This document shows positions 16,225 to 25,456 of a stretch of DNA of 64,000 bases, piece after piece (position 1 is the first letter of the stretch; each line of letters starts with the position of its first letter). This DNA is from Maritimibacter harenae (lineage in GTDB: Bacteria; Pseudomonadota; Alphaproteobacteria; Rhodobacterales; Rhodobacteraceae). The stretch lies in assembly GCF_009882975.1 (NCBI RefSeq), contig NZ_WTUX01000011.1, forward strand, positions 485,362-549,361. The letters run 5' to 3'. A program made the position numbers and the translations under genes. The notes under the pieces are model-generated. The model saw only the letters and a program-made list of their open reading frames with translations. It ran no database searches and had not been told where the DNA came from.

Positions 16225-19017
16225 ATGTCATTTGCCTCCAAGATCACCCGCACACCACGCCCGTTCGAGCCCGACGCCGCCCAGGACGTGTCGGAGAGAT
16301 TCTCCGACCTCGCCCCCGAGCTGGTCGAGGTGCTGTCGGGCACCGCCGGGTGTTCGCCCTATCTCAAGGGCCTGATGGAGACCGAGGAAGACTGGCTGCG
16401 CGCGGCGCTGACCGAGGCGCCCGACACGGCGATGGAGCGTGCGATGGAGGTGTCGGGCGACACGTCGTCCGAGCTGTCGGCATCCCTGAGGGCGGCCAAG
16501 CGGCGCGTGGCGCTCTACGCGGGGCTTGCCGACCTCGCCGGCGTCTTCGCGCTCGAGGATGTGACCGGGGCGCTCACGCGCTTCGCCGATCTTGCCACCG
16601 AGCGCGCGCTGACCTTCCAGGTGGCGCAGGAAATCCGGCGCGGCAAGCTGCCGGGGGCGACCGAGGACGACATCGCCTCCGCCGGGGGCGCGATGGCGCT
16701 CGCGATGGGCAAGATGGGGGCGGGGGAGCTCAATTACTCCTCCGACATCGACCTCATCATGCTGTTCGACGACAGCCGCTACGACGAGGACGATTTCCAC
16801 GAGGCCCGGGCGAGCCTGATCCGCGCGGTGCGCCGCATGTCCGCGATGCTGTCGGAGAACACCGCCGACGGCTATGTCTTCCGCACCGACCTGCGCCTGC
16901 GCCCCGATCCGTCCGTGACCCCGGTCATCATCTCCATGGAGGCGGCCGAAAGGTACTATGAGAGCCTCGGGCGCACGTGGGAACGCGCGGCACATATCAA
17001 GGCGCGGCCCTGCGCGGGCGCGATCGAGGCGGGCTGGGCCTATCTCGACCGGCTGCGCCCCTTCGTCTACCGCAAGCACCTCGATTTCGCGGCCATCCAG
17101 GATGCCCACGACATGCGGCTCCGGATTCGCGAGCACAAGGGGCTGGGCGGGCCGATCACGCTGCCGGGGCACGACATGAAACTCGGGCGTGGCGGCATCC
17201 GCGAGATCGAGTTCTTCACCCAGACACGCCAGCTCATCGCGGGCGGGCGCGACCCGGACCTGCGCCTGCGCGGCACGGTCGAAGGCCTCACCGCACTGGC
17301 CGACAAGGACTGGGTTCCGCGCGACGTGGCCGACACGCTGATCGACCATTACCGCTTTCACCGGGAGGTCGAACACCGCGTCCAGATGGTGCGCGATGCC
17401 CAGACCCACCAGCTGCCCAATTCCCCGCAAGGTTTCGAGCGGCTGGCAGCGATGATGGACGAGGACCGCGACGCGCTGGAGAAGAAGCTCACCGACGCGC
17501 TGACCGAGGTTCACGACCTGACCGAGGGCTTCTTCGCCCCCGGCTCGAGCGACGAGGGCGGGGTGGAACTCGAGCAGGACGAGGCGGAGATCGTGGAGGG
17601 CTGGAAGGCCTATCCGGCGCTGCGCTCATCGCGGGCCGTGACGATCTTCGACCGGCTGAAGCCCGACCTGCTGGCGCGGCTGAAGGGCGCGGCCCGCCCG
17701 CGCGAGGCATTGATCAATTTCGACAAGTTCCTCAGGGGTTTGCCGGCGGGTGTTCAACTTTTCTCCTTGTTCGACGCGAACCCGCCGTTGGTCGACCTGA
17801 TCGTCGACATCACCGCGACCGCTCCGGCCCTGTCGGTCTACCTCGGCCGGAATGCGCAGGTGCTCGACGCGGTGCTGGGTGGCGACTTCTTCACCGACTG
17901 GCCGGGCGAGGACGGGCTGATGGAGGACCTTGCAGAGACCCTGGAGGCGCTGCCCGATTACGAGACGCAGCTCGACGGGGCGCGGCGCTGGATGAAGGAA
18001 TGGCATTTCCGCATCGGCGTGCACCTTCTGCGCGGCATCGTGTCCGCCGACGAGGCGGGGCGCGAATACGCAGACCTCGCCGACGCGGTGGTGCAGACGC
18101 TCTGGCCCATCGTGCTCGAGGAATTCGCGCGCAAGCACGGCGATCCGCCGGGCCGGGGTGCGGTACTGATCGGCATGGGCTCGCTCGGGGCGCATTCGGT
18201 GACGGCTGCTTCGGACCTCGACCTTATCGTGATCTACGATGCGCCCGGCGACGCGATGTCGGAGGGGCGCAAGCCCCTGGGTGCGCGCGCCTATTATTCG
18301 CGGCTGACGCAGGCGATGGTCACGGCGCTGTCGGCCCAGATGCCCGAGGGGCGGCTCTACGAGGTCGACATGCGCCTGCGCCCCTCCGGGCGGCAGGGGC
18401 CGGTGGCCACCTCGCTCACCGCCTTCGGCACCTACCAGCGTGAAGAAGCCTGGACCTGGGAACACCTGGCCCTGACGCGCGCGCGGCCCGTGGTGGGGGA
18501 AGACGCCATCGCGGCCGAGGTCGAGGCGATCCGCACCGAGGTGCTGGAGCGCACCCGCGACCCGGCGACGACCATCGCGGACGTGAACGACATGCGCGCG
18601 CGCATCGCCGAGGCGAAGGGCCAGCGCGGGCTGCTCGACCCCAAGATCGGCCCGGGCCGGTTGCAGGACATCGAGCTTGTCGCCCAATGCGCCGCGGTCC
18701 TGTCGCCCGAAACGCCGCGCGCGACGCTGGACCAGATCGCGGCGGGGCAGGACATCGGGTGGATTACGGCGGACGAGGCCGAGGCGCTGTCCACCGCCTA
18801 CGGCACCTTCCGCCGGCTTCAGAGCGCGGCCAAGCTTCTGACCGACGAGACGCTGGACCTGGACGCGATCGGGCAGGGCGGGCGCGACTTCCTGTTCCGG
18901 ACGATGAAGGTGGACGATGGCGAGGCGCTGCTCGAGACGGTCTCGGGCTGCGCCGAACGGGCCCAACGCGCGGTCGAGGCGATCCTCGCGCGCACGCCGG
19001 GGGAGGCTGCGGCATGA
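16225..19017 (+). CDS. glnE: Glutamine synthetase adenylyltransferase/deadenylase
   Basis: A 930-aa two-domain nucleotidyltransferase that adenylylates (inactivates) and deadenylylates glutamine synthetase under PII control. The N-terminal domain has GMGAGELNYSSDIDLIMLFDD with the metal pair D174/D176; the C-terminal domain has a second centre, TAASDLDLIVIYD, near 660-670. The usual GKLGGxE before it is GSLGAHS here. Each is followed by a helical GlnE domain; the central region runs about 440-620. The start at 16225 (MSFASKITRT) is the first ATG after the divergent YbaK-like promoter region; a much longer open frame upstream is antisense to that gene. The stop overlaps the next start (ATGA). 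Confidence 0.95.
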   Translation: MSFASKITRTPRPFEPDAAQDVSERFSDLAPELVEVLSGTAGCSPYLKGLMETEEDWLRAALTEAPDTAMERAMEVSGDTSSELSASLRAAKRRVALYAGLADLAGVFALEDVTGALTRFADLATERALTFQVAQEIRRGKLPGATEDDIASAGGAMALAMGKMGAGELNYSSDIDLIMLFDDSRYDEDDFHEARASLIRAVRRMSAMLSENTADGYVFRTDLRLRPDPSVTPVIISMEAAERYYESLGRTWERAAHIKARPCAGAIEAGWAYLDRLRPFVYRKHLDFAAIQDAHDMRLRIREHKGLGGPITLPGHDMKLGRGGIREIEFFTQTRQLIAGGRDPDLRLRGTVEGLTALADKDWVPRDVADTLIDHYRFHREVEHRVQMVRDAQTHQLPNSPQGFERLAAMMDEDRDALEKKLTDALTEVHDLTEGFFAPGSSDEGGVELEQDEAEIVEGWKAYPALRSSRAVTIFDRLKPDLLARLKGAARPREALINFDKFLRGLPAGVQLFSLFDANPPLVDLIVDITATAPALSVYLGRNAQVLDAVLGGDFFTDWPGEDGLMEDLAETLEALPDYETQLDGARRWMKEWHFRIGVHLLRGIVSADEAGREYADLADAVVQTLWPIVLEEFARKHGDPPGRGAVLIGMGSLGAHSVTAASDLDLIVIYDAPGDAMSEGRKPLGARAYYSRLTQAMVTALSAQMPEGRLYEVDMRLRPSGRQGPVATSLTAFGTYQREEAWTWEHLALTRARPVVGEDAIAAEVEAIRTEVLERTRDPATTIADVNDMRARIAEAKGQRGLLDPKIGPGRLQDIELVAQCAAVLSPETPRATLDQIAAGQDIGWITADEAEALSTAYGTFRRLQSAAKLLTDETLDLDAIGQGGRDFLFRTMKVDDGEALLETVSGCAERAQRAVEAILARTPGEAAA

Positions 19018-19280
19018 ACGACAAGGATCTCGACCCGCGCGGTCTGATTTCAGAGGCCTACCGGATGGAGGACGTGACCGAGGCGGATTGCCGGGTCATC
19101 TTCCTCGACTGGGTCATGGGCGCGCGCGACCGGCGCATCGGCCCGCCCGAGATCGCGCGGCTTCTCGAATTGCACGCCGAAAGCGCGCCCGATCACCCGA
19201 TGACCAAGGTGCTGCGGGAAGGGATGACCTCGATCTCCGTCGCACCCGGCCGCAAGGGCGGCTCGCGCGCCCGGCGTTAG
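19014..19280 (+). CDS. Hypothetical 88-aa protein coupled to glnE
   Basis: 88 aa, not recognised. It begins MNDKDLDPRGLISEAYRMEDV, contains DCRVIFLDWVMGARDRRIG and HPMTKVLREGMT, and ends in a basic tail. It is soluble and likely helical, with no signal peptide. Its ATG overlaps the glnE stop (ATGA at 19014-19017), so translation is very likely coupled. Its TAG shares TTAG (19277-19280) with the stop of eda on the other strand. The constant tie to glnE suggests a part in nitrogen control, but that is inference. Confidence 0.8.
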   Translation: MNDKDLDPRGLISEAYRMEDVTEADCRVIFLDWVMGARDRRIGPPEIARLLELHAESAPDHPMTKVLREGMTSISVAPGRKGGSRARR

Positions 19281-19918
19281 CGCGGCAACGCGGCCGCCTC
19301 GGCCGCCAGCCGCTCGATGCCCGCCCAGTCGCCGGAGGCGACCATTTCCTTCGGTGCGACCCACGATCCGCCGGCGCAGACCACGTTGGGCAGCGACAGG
19401 TAGTCGCGCGCGTTCTTCGGGCTCACGCCGCCCGTGGGGCAGAACCGGATCAGGGGCAGGGGCGAGGACAGCGACTTGAGGAAGGACGCACCGCCCGCGG
19501 CCTCGGCCGGGAAGAACTTCTGCACGGTGTAGCCGCGTTCGAAAAGCCGCATCGCCTCGGATGCCGTGGCGGCCCCCGGCAGAAGCGGCAGGTCCGCCTC
19601 CTCGCAGGCGTCGAGCAACCGGTCGGTCGCGCCCGGCGATACGCCGAAGGTCGCGCCCGCGTCCTTCGCGCGCTTGACGTCCTCGGGGGTGAGGAGCGTT
19701 CCGGCCCCCACCACGCCGCCTTCGATCCTGGCCATCTCCGCGATCACCTCGAGCGCCGCATCGGTGCGCAGCGTCACTTCGAGCGCGGGAAGGCCACCGG
19801 CCACCAGCGCGGCGGCGAGCGGTCCGGCATGGGCCACGTCCTCGACCACGAGCACCGGGACGATGGGCGCGAGCTGGCAGATTTCGAGGGCCTTTTCGCT
19901 GGCTTCGGTCGGGGTCAT
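19277..19918 (-). CDS. eda: 2-dehydro-3-deoxyphosphogluconate (KDPG) aldolase
   Basis: A 213-aa class I aldolase that splits KDPG into pyruvate and glyceraldehyde-3-phosphate, the last step of the Entner-Doudoroff path. Signatures: [25 protein letters not shown] with the catalytic Glu, [19 protein letters not shown], and the Schiff-base Lys in [10 protein letters not shown], then [12 protein letters not shown]. The start at 19918 ([10 protein letters not shown]) is preceded by GAGGAG; it follows edd by 10 bp. The two form one operon under the operator at 21789. Confidence 0.95.
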   Translation of the reverse strand: MTPTEASEKALEICQLAPIVPVLVVEDVAHAGPLAAALVAGGLPALEVTLRTDAALEVIAEMARIEGGVVGAGTLLTPEDVKRAKDAGATFGVSPGATDRLLDACEEADLPLLPGAATASEAMRLFERGYTVQKFFPAEAAGGASFLKSLSSPLPLIRFCPTGGVSPKNARDYLSLPNVVCAGGSWVAPKEMVASGDWAGIERLAAEAAALPR

Positions 19919-19928
19919 GGCTTTCTCC

Positions 19929-21734
19929 TCACACGACGACGCCGGCGCCGTCCACGGCAAGACCGACATTCTGGCGGAACACGTCGAACAATTCGCGGCC
20001 CAGGCCCCGCGCGTTGGCGCTGAGGTCCATCGTGACGGGCGCACGGTCCTCGAAGCCTTCTTCGAGCACCGCGATGGTCCCGGCGGTCGCGTCAACGCGC
20101 ACCCGGTCCCCGTCGCGCACCTTGGCGATCGGCCCGCCGTCGACGGCCTCGGGCGACACGTGGATCGCCGCGGGTACCTTGCCCGAGGCCCCGGACATGC
20201 GCCCGTCGGTCACAAGCGCCACCTTGAGCCCGCGATCCTGCAGCACGGCAAGCGTCGGGGTCAGGCCGTGAAGTTCCGGCATCCCGTTGGCCTTGGGCCC
20301 CTGGAAGCGGACGACGACCACCGTGTCCTCGGTGAATTCCCCGGCCTTGAAGGCGGCCTTCACGGCCTCCTGGTCGGTGAAGACCCGCGCGCGCGCCTCG
20401 ATCACGTGGCGCTCGGGATCGACCGCGGAGACCTTGATCACCGCGTGCCCGAGGTTGCCGGTCAGCTGCGCCAGCCCGCCCGTCTTCTGGAACGGGTCCG
20501 AGGCGGGGCGCACGATCTTGTCGTTCAGGCTTTCGCGCGGCCCGGGTTCATAGACGACGCGGTCCCCGTCGATCTTCGGGTCGCGGGTGTACACGTCGAG
20601 CCCGCCACCGGCCACGGTACGGGTGTCGGGGTGCAGAAGCCCCTCCTCGAGGAGCGATCCGATCAGGAAGCCAAGCCCGCCCGCGGCATGGAAATGGTTC
20701 ACGTCGGCGAGCCCGTTGGGATAGACGCGTGCCATCAGCGGCGTCACGGCCGAGATGTCCGCGAAGTCCTCCATCGTAAGCTCGACGCCGGCGGCGCGCG
20801 CCATTGCGGGCAGGTGGATGAGCAGGTTGGTCGAACCGCCGGTCGCCATCAGCCCCACCATGCCGTTCACGAAGGCCTTCTCGTCGAGCACGGCCGACAC
20901 CGGGGTGAAGGCGTTGCCGAGCGCCGTGATCTCGGTCGCGCGGCGCGCGCCTTCCATCGTCAGCGCGTCGCGCAGCGGCGTGTTCGGGTTCACGAAGGAG
21001 GCACCGGGCAGGTGCAGCCCCATGAATTCCATCAGCATCTGGTTCGAGTTCGCCGTGCCGTAGAAGGTGCAGGTGCCGGGGCCGTGGTAGGCCTCCATTT
21101 CGGCCTTCATGAGCGCGTCGCGTCCCACTTCGCCCGCGGCGAACTTCTGGCGCACCTTGGCCTTCTCGTCGTTGGGCAGGCCCGAGGTCATGGGGCCGGC
21201 CGGCATGAAGATGCCGGGGATGTGCCCGAAGGTGGCCGCCGCGATCACGAGGCCCGGCACGATCTTGTCGCAGACGCCCAGGTAGAGCGCGGCGTCGAAG
21301 GTGTTGTGGCTCAGCGCCACGCCGGAGGCGAGCGCGATCACGTCGCGCGAGAAAAGGCTAAGCTCCATCCCCGTCTCGCCCTGGGTGACGCCGTCGCACA
21401 TCGCGGGCACGCCACCGGCGACCTGCGCGGTCGCCCCCGCCGAGCGCGCGGCGCGCTTGATGAGGTCGGGGAAGCGCTCGAACGGCTGATGGGCCGAGAG
21501 CATGTCGTTGTAGGCGCTGACGATCCCGATGTTGGGCGCGTCCTTGGTGGAGAGCGCGTGCTGGTCGGGACCGGCCCCCGCATAGGCATGGGCCTGGCCC
21601 GAACAGCTCAGGTGGCCGCGCTTCGGCCCCTTGTCGATCTGGGCCTGGATGCCGTCGAGGTAGCGTTTGCGCCGGTCCTCGCTGCGCTTGATGATGCGCT
21701 CGGTGATGCGGTCGATCTCGGAATGGAGTGCCAT
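19929..21734 (-). CDS. edd: Phosphogluconate dehydratase
   Basis: A 601-aa IlvD/Edd family iron-sulfur dehydratase converting 6-phosphogluconate to KDPG. Signatures: [69 protein letters not shown] and [16 protein letters not shown]. Length and the N-terminus separate it from the shorter IlvD. The ribosome binding site is weak. A perfect GTTAGCGCTAAC palindrome 55 bp before the start points to LacI-type repression. With eda here and glk at 63 kb it covers glucose phosphorylation and the two Entner-Doudoroff-specific steps. Confidence 0.95.
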   Translation of the reverse strand: MALHSEIDRITERIIKRSEDRRKRYLDGIQAQIDKGPKRGHLSCSGQAHAYAGAGPDQHALSTKDAPNIGIVSAYNDMLSAHQPFERFPDLIKRAARSAGATAQVAGGVPAMCDGVTQGETGMELSLFSRDVIALASGVALSHNTFDAALYLGVCDKIVPGLVIAAATFGHIPGIFMPAGPMTSGLPNDEKAKVRQKFAAGEVGRDALMKAEMEAYHGPGTCTFYGTANSNQMLMEFMGLHLPGASFVNPNTPLRDALTMEGARRATEITALGNAFTPVSAVLDEKAFVNGMVGLMATGGSTNLLIHLPAMARAAGVELTMEDFADISAVTPLMARVYPNGLADVNHFHAAGGLGFLIGSLLEEGLLHPDTRTVAGGGLDVYTRDPKIDGDRVVYEPGPRESLNDKIVRPASDPFQKTGGLAQLTGNLGHAVIKVSAVDPERHVIEARARVFTDQEAVKAAFKAGEFTEDTVVVVRFQGPKANGMPELHGLTPTLAVLQDRGLKVALVTDGRMSGASGKVPAAIHVSPEAVDGGPIAKVRDGDRVRVDATAGTIAVLEEGFEDRAPVTMDLSANARGLGRELFDVFRQNVGLAVDGAGVVV

Positions 21735-21788
21735 GAGGGTACCTGTCGTGTCGCGCGGAAGGTGTCGGGCTTGCCTTTACCACGTTCG

Positions 21789-21800
21789 GTTAGCGCTAAC
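21789..21800. promoter_or_regulatory. LacI-type operator GTTAGCGCTAAC before edd-eda
   Basis: A perfect 12-bp palindrome with the central CG typical of LacI-family operators. Sites of this form are bound by the central-carbon regulator CceR in Rhodobacter (family knowledge). On the minus strand it overlaps a possible -35 (TTGTTA, 21802-21797), as expected for repression. It also lies about 140 bp before the divergent methyltransferase gene. Confidence 0.75.
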
Positions 21801-21939
21801 AACCTGCCGTTCGCCGGCAAACGGTCGCACCTTCAACATAGGGTGAAATGCACGCGGGTGAAACGGTTCGGCCCGCCGGCGGTCTCAGGCGCGCGATTTG
21901 CCCCTTCCGGCGCATTCGCGGAGGGGGTAGGCACGGGGC

Positions 21940-23136
21940 ATGACAGATACCCGCCCCGTGATCCGCCTGAAGCCCAAGGCCAACGCCCGCGCCATCCGCC
22001 ACGGCGCGCCGTGGGTCTTTGACAACGAAATGGTGACCGACCGGCGCAGCCGCGCCATCGCGCCCGGCACCGTGGCCCGGCTCGAAGATGGCGACCGGAA
22101 CCCGTTGGGCACGGTCGCGGTCAACCCGACGTCGCGCATCTTCGCGCGCATGCTCGACCGCGACCCGGAGGCCGAGATCGACCACGCCTGGCTCTCGGCG
22201 AAACTGCGCACCGCGCTCGATCATCGCGCACGGCTCTACGACGCGCCGTTCTACCGGCTGGTGCATGCCGAGGCGGACGGGCTGCCGGGCGTCGTGATCG
22301 ACAGGTTCGGCGATGTTGCGGCGATCCAGCCCAACGCGGCCTGGGCCGAGGTGTTGTTCGACACGCTGGCCCTCTCCGTGGTCGAGGTCACGGGCGTCAC
22401 GACGGTGGTCAAGAACGCCTCGGGCCGATCCCGCGCGCTCGAAGGTCTGGAGGAGGGTGTCGAGGTGACGCAGGGCGCGCTCGACGGCCCGGTGCCGGTG
22501 CCGATGAACGGGGCCACCTACATGGCCGACCTGCTGGGTGGGCAGAAGACGGGCCTGTTCTTCGACCAGCGCCCCAACCACGCCTTCGCTGCCGAGCTTT
22601 CGCGCGGGGGCCGGGTGCTCGACGTGTTCTCGCACGTTGGCGGCTTCGCCCTGGCCTGCCTGGCGGGCGGGGCGACGCATGCACTGTCGGTCGACGGATC
22701 GGCCCCCGCGCTGGATCTCGCACGCCAGGGGGCCGAGGCCGGCGGCATGGCCGACCGGTTCGAAGCCCGCCAGGGCGACGCCTTCGACACGCTCGCCGCC
22801 CTCGGCGAGGCAGGCGAGACCTTCGACGTGGTGATCTGCGATCCGCCCGCCTTCGCGCCCAACAAGCAGGCGCTCGAGGCCGGGCTGCGCGCCTACGAAC
22901 GCATCGCGCGGCTGGCCGCCCCGCTGGTCGCGCCGGGCGGATACCTGGGGCTGTGCTCCTGTTCCCATGCCGCCGACCTCGACCGGTTCCGCCGCGCCTC
23001 GACCCGCGGGATCGGGCGCGCGGGCCGCGCGGGCCAGTTGATCCACACGGGTTTCGCGGGCCCCGACCATCCGCAGCACCCGGCGCTGGCCGAGAGCGGG
23101 TACCTCAAGGCGCTGTTCTACAGGCTGACGGCGTGA
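21940..23136 (+). CDS. RlmI/RlmK-like class I SAM-dependent rRNA methyltransferase
   Basis: A 398-aa enzyme of the COG1092 type: an N-terminal PUA-like domain (IRLKPKANARAIRHGAPWVFDNEM), a short linker domain with PFYRLVHAEADGLPGVVIDRFGD, and a Rossmann methyltransferase with FFDQRPNHAF, VLDVFSHVGGFAL (motif I) and DVVICDPPAF (motif IV). Late CSCSH is the m5C-type cysteine region of this family. The usual product is 5-methylcytosine in 23S rRNA; the exact site is not shown. Its stop overlaps the GTG of the PIN gene (GTGA). I recall these two as a named RSP_2647/RSP_2648 pair in Rhodobacter. Confidence 0.88.
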   Translation: MTDTRPVIRLKPKANARAIRHGAPWVFDNEMVTDRRSRAIAPGTVARLEDGDRNPLGTVAVNPTSRIFARMLDRDPEAEIDHAWLSAKLRTALDHRARLYDAPFYRLVHAEADGLPGVVIDRFGDVAAIQPNAAWAEVLFDTLALSVVEVTGVTTVVKNASGRSRALEGLEEGVEVTQGALDGPVPVPMNGATYMADLLGGQKTGLFFDQRPNHAFAAELSRGGRVLDVFSHVGGFALACLAGGATHALSVDGSAPALDLARQGAEAGGMADRFEARQGDAFDTLAALGEAGETFDVVICDPPAFAPNKQALEAGLRAYERIARLAAPLVAPGGYLGLCSCSHAADLDRFRRASTRGIGRAGRAGQLIHTGFAGPDHPQHPALAESGYLKALFYRLTA

Positions 23137-23684
23137 AGGTCCTGATCGACGCCTGCGTGCTCTACCCGACGGTGATGCGCGAAGTCGTCCTCGGGGTGGC
23201 GCGCGCGGGGCTTTTCGAGCCGCAATGGAGCCGCCGGATCCTCGAGGAATGGGCGCGTGCGGCCGCCAAGCTCGGCCCCGGGCAGGAGGCGCTGGCGCGG
23301 GGCGAAATCGCGCTGGTCGAGGAGACCTGGCCGCGCGCCTCGGTCGAGCCGCGCAAGGGCGACCTGTCGCGGCTCTACCTGCCGGACCCCGACGACGTCC
23401 ACGTGCTGGCCGCCGCCATCGCGGGTTCGGCCGACATCCTGCTCACGCTCAACATGAAGGATTTTCCCCGCCAGATCGTGGGCGAGGAGGGGCTGGCGCT
23501 GGCGAGCCCCGATCCGTTCCTCACCGGCCTTTACGCCGAGGACCCGGAGGCGGTCATGCGCGTGGCGCGGATGGTACGCGGCGAGGCCGAGCGGCTTTCG
23601 GGCGAGGCCTGGCCGATCCGCCGGCTCATGAAGAAGGCGCGTCTGCCACGGCTGGGCAAGGCGCTGGAGGCGGCCGGGGTCTGA
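23133..23684 (+). CDS. PIN-domain protein, coupled to the methyltransferase
   Basis: A 183-aa PIN-fold protein: MKVLIDACVLYP with the first catalytic Asp, RRILEEWARA, DPDDVHVLAAAIAGSADILLTLNMKDFP with the conserved acidic residues, and a basic C-terminal helix (RRLMKKARLPRLGK). PIN proteins are Mg-dependent endoribonucleases, often toxins, but no small antitoxin gene flanks it. The GTG at 23133 overlaps the upstream TGA, so it is co-translated with an rRNA methyltransferase, which favours a role in RNA processing or quality control over a toxin. No independent promoter is evident. Confidence 0.85.
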   Translation: MKVLIDACVLYPTVMREVVLGVARAGLFEPQWSRRILEEWARAAAKLGPGQEALARGEIALVEETWPRASVEPRKGDLSRLYLPDPDDVHVLAAAIAGSADILLTLNMKDFPRQIVGEEGLALASPDPFLTGLYAEDPEAVMRVARMVRGEAERLSGEAWPIRRLMKKARLPRLGKALEAAGV

Positions 23685-23746
23685 AGGCGCGCGCATTCGC
23701 GCGCACAGGTCTGGCGTCCCATCGGGCTGCGCCCGTCGGGACGCGG

Positions 23747-23792
23747 CCGGGGGCCAGCCCCCGGACCCCCGGCGTATTTTGGGAAAGATGAA
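23747..23792 (-). repeat. Three-arm hairpin repeat after the M48 gene (copy A)
   Basis: In minus-strand sense, just after the M48 stop: TTCATC...CAAAATACG, then CCGGGGG, T, CCGGGGG, loop CTGG, CCCCCGG. Two identical left arms thus stand in tandem before one right arm. The same plan with different arm sequence is found at 47096-47143. Repeats of this type are frequent at gene ends in Rhodobacterales. It may end or stabilise transcripts. Confidence 0.7.
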
Positions 23793-23800
23793 AGGGCGGG

Positions 23801-24484
23801 TCAGCCCGACCACTTCGCCTCGTTCGTTTCGATCGCCTTGATGCGCTGGTCGGTCTTGGGGTGGCTGAGGAGCCAGGCCGGCTGGCCCGAGGCGCGGCTC
23901 CTGGTCAGCTCCTCGAGCTTGCCGAAGAGCGATTTCTGCGGGCCGGTTCCGATCCCCGACTTCATCAGGAGCGCGGTGGCGTAGGCGTCGGCCTCGTATT
24001 CGTCCGAACGCGACAGGCGCGCGGCGACCATCGAGGTGAGCACGCCCGCGATCATCTGGCCGATGCCGGGGATGATGCGCCCCAGGATCATGATGAGCGC
24101 CGTGCGCAGGGCGTTCTGGCCCGAGAAGTCGATCATCCGGCGTCGGGCGTGGCCCAGCGCCACGTGGCCCAGTTCATGCGCGATGACGCTGGCCAGTTCT
24201 TCGGCGCTGACGCGGCCCTGGCGATATTGCTCGTAGAAGCCACGGGTGATGAAGATCCGCCCGTCGGGGGAGGCCAGGCCGTTGACCTGGTCGATCTCGT
24301 AGATGTTCACCCGGATGCGCGGCAGGTCCAGCGCACCGGCCATCCGGTCCGTGAGCGCCTTGAGGCGCGCGTCGGCGAGCTCGGTCGACTTGGCGTCGAG
24401 CTCATGGCGCAGGCGCCAGGCCGAGAACCACCACAGGACGAAACCGTAGAGGAGCGCGATGAGGATCGGGGTGAACTTGAGCAT
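23801..24484 (-). CDS. M48 family zinc metalloprotease, membrane-anchored
   Basis: A 227-aa peptidase with an N-terminal TM segment (FTPILIALLYGFVLWWFSAW, about 4-22) and the gluzincin site H103-E-L-G-H107, third ligand Glu162 in SRSDEYEAD. Between them lies a second hydrophobic stretch (about 127-155). Family relatives (HtpX, Ste24, BepA types) degrade or mature membrane and envelope proteins. The start at 24484 (MLKFTPILIAL) begins the TM helix. It lies 31 bp downstream of the DedA gene in a same-strand run. The gene end is followed by repeat copy A. Confidence 0.87.
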   Translation of the reverse strand: MLKFTPILIALLYGFVLWWFSAWRLRHELDAKSTELADARLKALTDRMAGALDLPRIRVNIYEIDQVNGLASPDGRIFITRGFYEQYRQGRVSAEELASVIAHELGHVALGHARRRMIDFSGQNALRTALIMILGRIIPGIGQMIAGVLTSMVAARLSRSDEYEADAYATALLMKSGIGTGPQKSLFGKLEELTRSRASGQPAWLLSHPKTDQRIKAIETNEAKWSG

Positions 24485-24515
24485 GGCTTGATATGGTGTG
24501 TACGGGGGGCTTCGA

Positions 24516-25112
24516 TCAAGAGGGATGGGGCCCGTGTCGCGACCATATGATCCGGGCGAGCACGACCGCGAGGACCAGGGCCGCGAGCAGGCCCACGATG
24601 TTGCCGGCGACCTCGGCGATCTGGGCAATGTAGCCGGAGAAGGCGTAACCCAGCCCGACGTAGATCGAGACCCAGACGATTTCGCCGGTCACGCTCCAGA
24701 AGGTGAAGGTGGCGCGGTGGGCGCGGGCGGCCCCGAAAAGCAGGTTCACGTAAGGGCCCAACGGGCTAACCAGCCAGCGCGAGAAGAAGACGCCGGGCGC
24801 GCCCCAGCGGATCGAGAAGCGGCGGGCCCGCGCGATGAGCCGGGCGCGGGCGCGTGAGCTGGCTTCGATCCGGTCGATGAGCCCGGCCCCCCGTGCCCCG
24901 ATCGCGTAGCCCGCCTGGTCGCCGGTCACCGCGCCCAGAAGGCAGGCGGCATAGGTCGGCCCCACGTCGAGGTCGCCGCCCGCCGCGAAGGCGCCGCCGG
25001 CCAGCATGATGAGCGAGGCGGGGATCGGCATCGCGATGCAGGACAGGAAGGTGGCGATCCCGAGGGTCAGGACACCGTAGGCCGGAACCAGTTCCAGGAA
25101 GAGCGCGCTCAT
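24516..25112 (-). CDS. DedA/SNARE-associated family membrane protein
   Basis: A 198-aa polytopic protein of the DedA superfamily: ATFLSCIAMPIPASLIMLAGGAFAAGG, GDQAGYAIGARG, and the conserved R-x-x-x-x-G/P membrane re-entrant region FFSRWLVSPLGPYVNLLFGA. Members are lipid scramblases or proton-coupled transporters of undecaprenyl phosphate or phospholipids in some bacteria; which applies here is unknown. The ATG at 25112 overlaps the TGA of the preceding gene (ATGA). Confidence 0.87.
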   Translation of the reverse strand: MSALFLELVPAYGVLTLGIATFLSCIAMPIPASLIMLAGGAFAAGGDLDVGPTYAACLLGAVTGDQAGYAIGARGAGLIDRIEASSRARARLIARARRFSIRWGAPGVFFSRWLVSPLGPYVNLLFGAARAHRATFTFWSVTGEIVWVSIYVGLGYAFSGYIAQIAEVAGNIVGLLAALVLAVVLARIIWSRHGPHPS

Positions 25113-25456
25113 GGCTGCGCCTCGATCCATGCGGAAAGGTCGCGCTCGAGGGCGTCCGCGAGGGTTGCCGCCGGTTGGCCGCGTTCCGCCGCGAGCTCGG
25201 CGATGGTGGTGCGCCGTCCGTCGCCGGGGTCGAGCCCCAGCGCGTCCTGCACGACCTCGGGCGGCACCTGCCAGCTGCGCGCCACGTAGCGCGGGGTCAT
25301 CCAGCCGGCCACCTCGGGGGCATGGGCGAAACGCTGGTCCCAGCCCATCGCGTCGCGCGCCGTGCGGGCGGCGAAGATCAGGGCGGCGAGGAGCGCGAGT
25401 ACGAAGAGCGTGGAGAGCACCGGGTGCCGCCTGAAACCGGCGCGCAGGTGGCTCAT
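25109..25456 (-). CDS. Hypothetical membrane-anchored 115-aa protein
   Basis: Not recognised by family. It has a basic N-terminus (MSHLRAGFRRHP), one TM helix at about 14-30 (STLFVLALLAALIFAART), then a periplasmic or cytoplasmic domain with VAGWMTPRYVARSWQVPPEVVQDALGL and a C-terminal helix. Both ends overlap neighbours by ATGA (VWA gene upstream, DedA gene downstream), so it is a real gene, translated together with them. It may be an accessory of the VWA protein. Confidence 0.8.
   Translation of the reverse strand: MSHLRAGFRRHPVLSTLFVLALLAALIFAARTARDAMGWDQRFAHAPEVAGWMTPRYVARSWQVPPEVVQDALGLDPGDGRRTTIAELAAERGQPAATLADALERDLSAWIEAQP

Noticed and set aside
23133-23684. Toxin-antitoxin module
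   Set aside because: No small antitoxin-like gene flanks the PIN gene.
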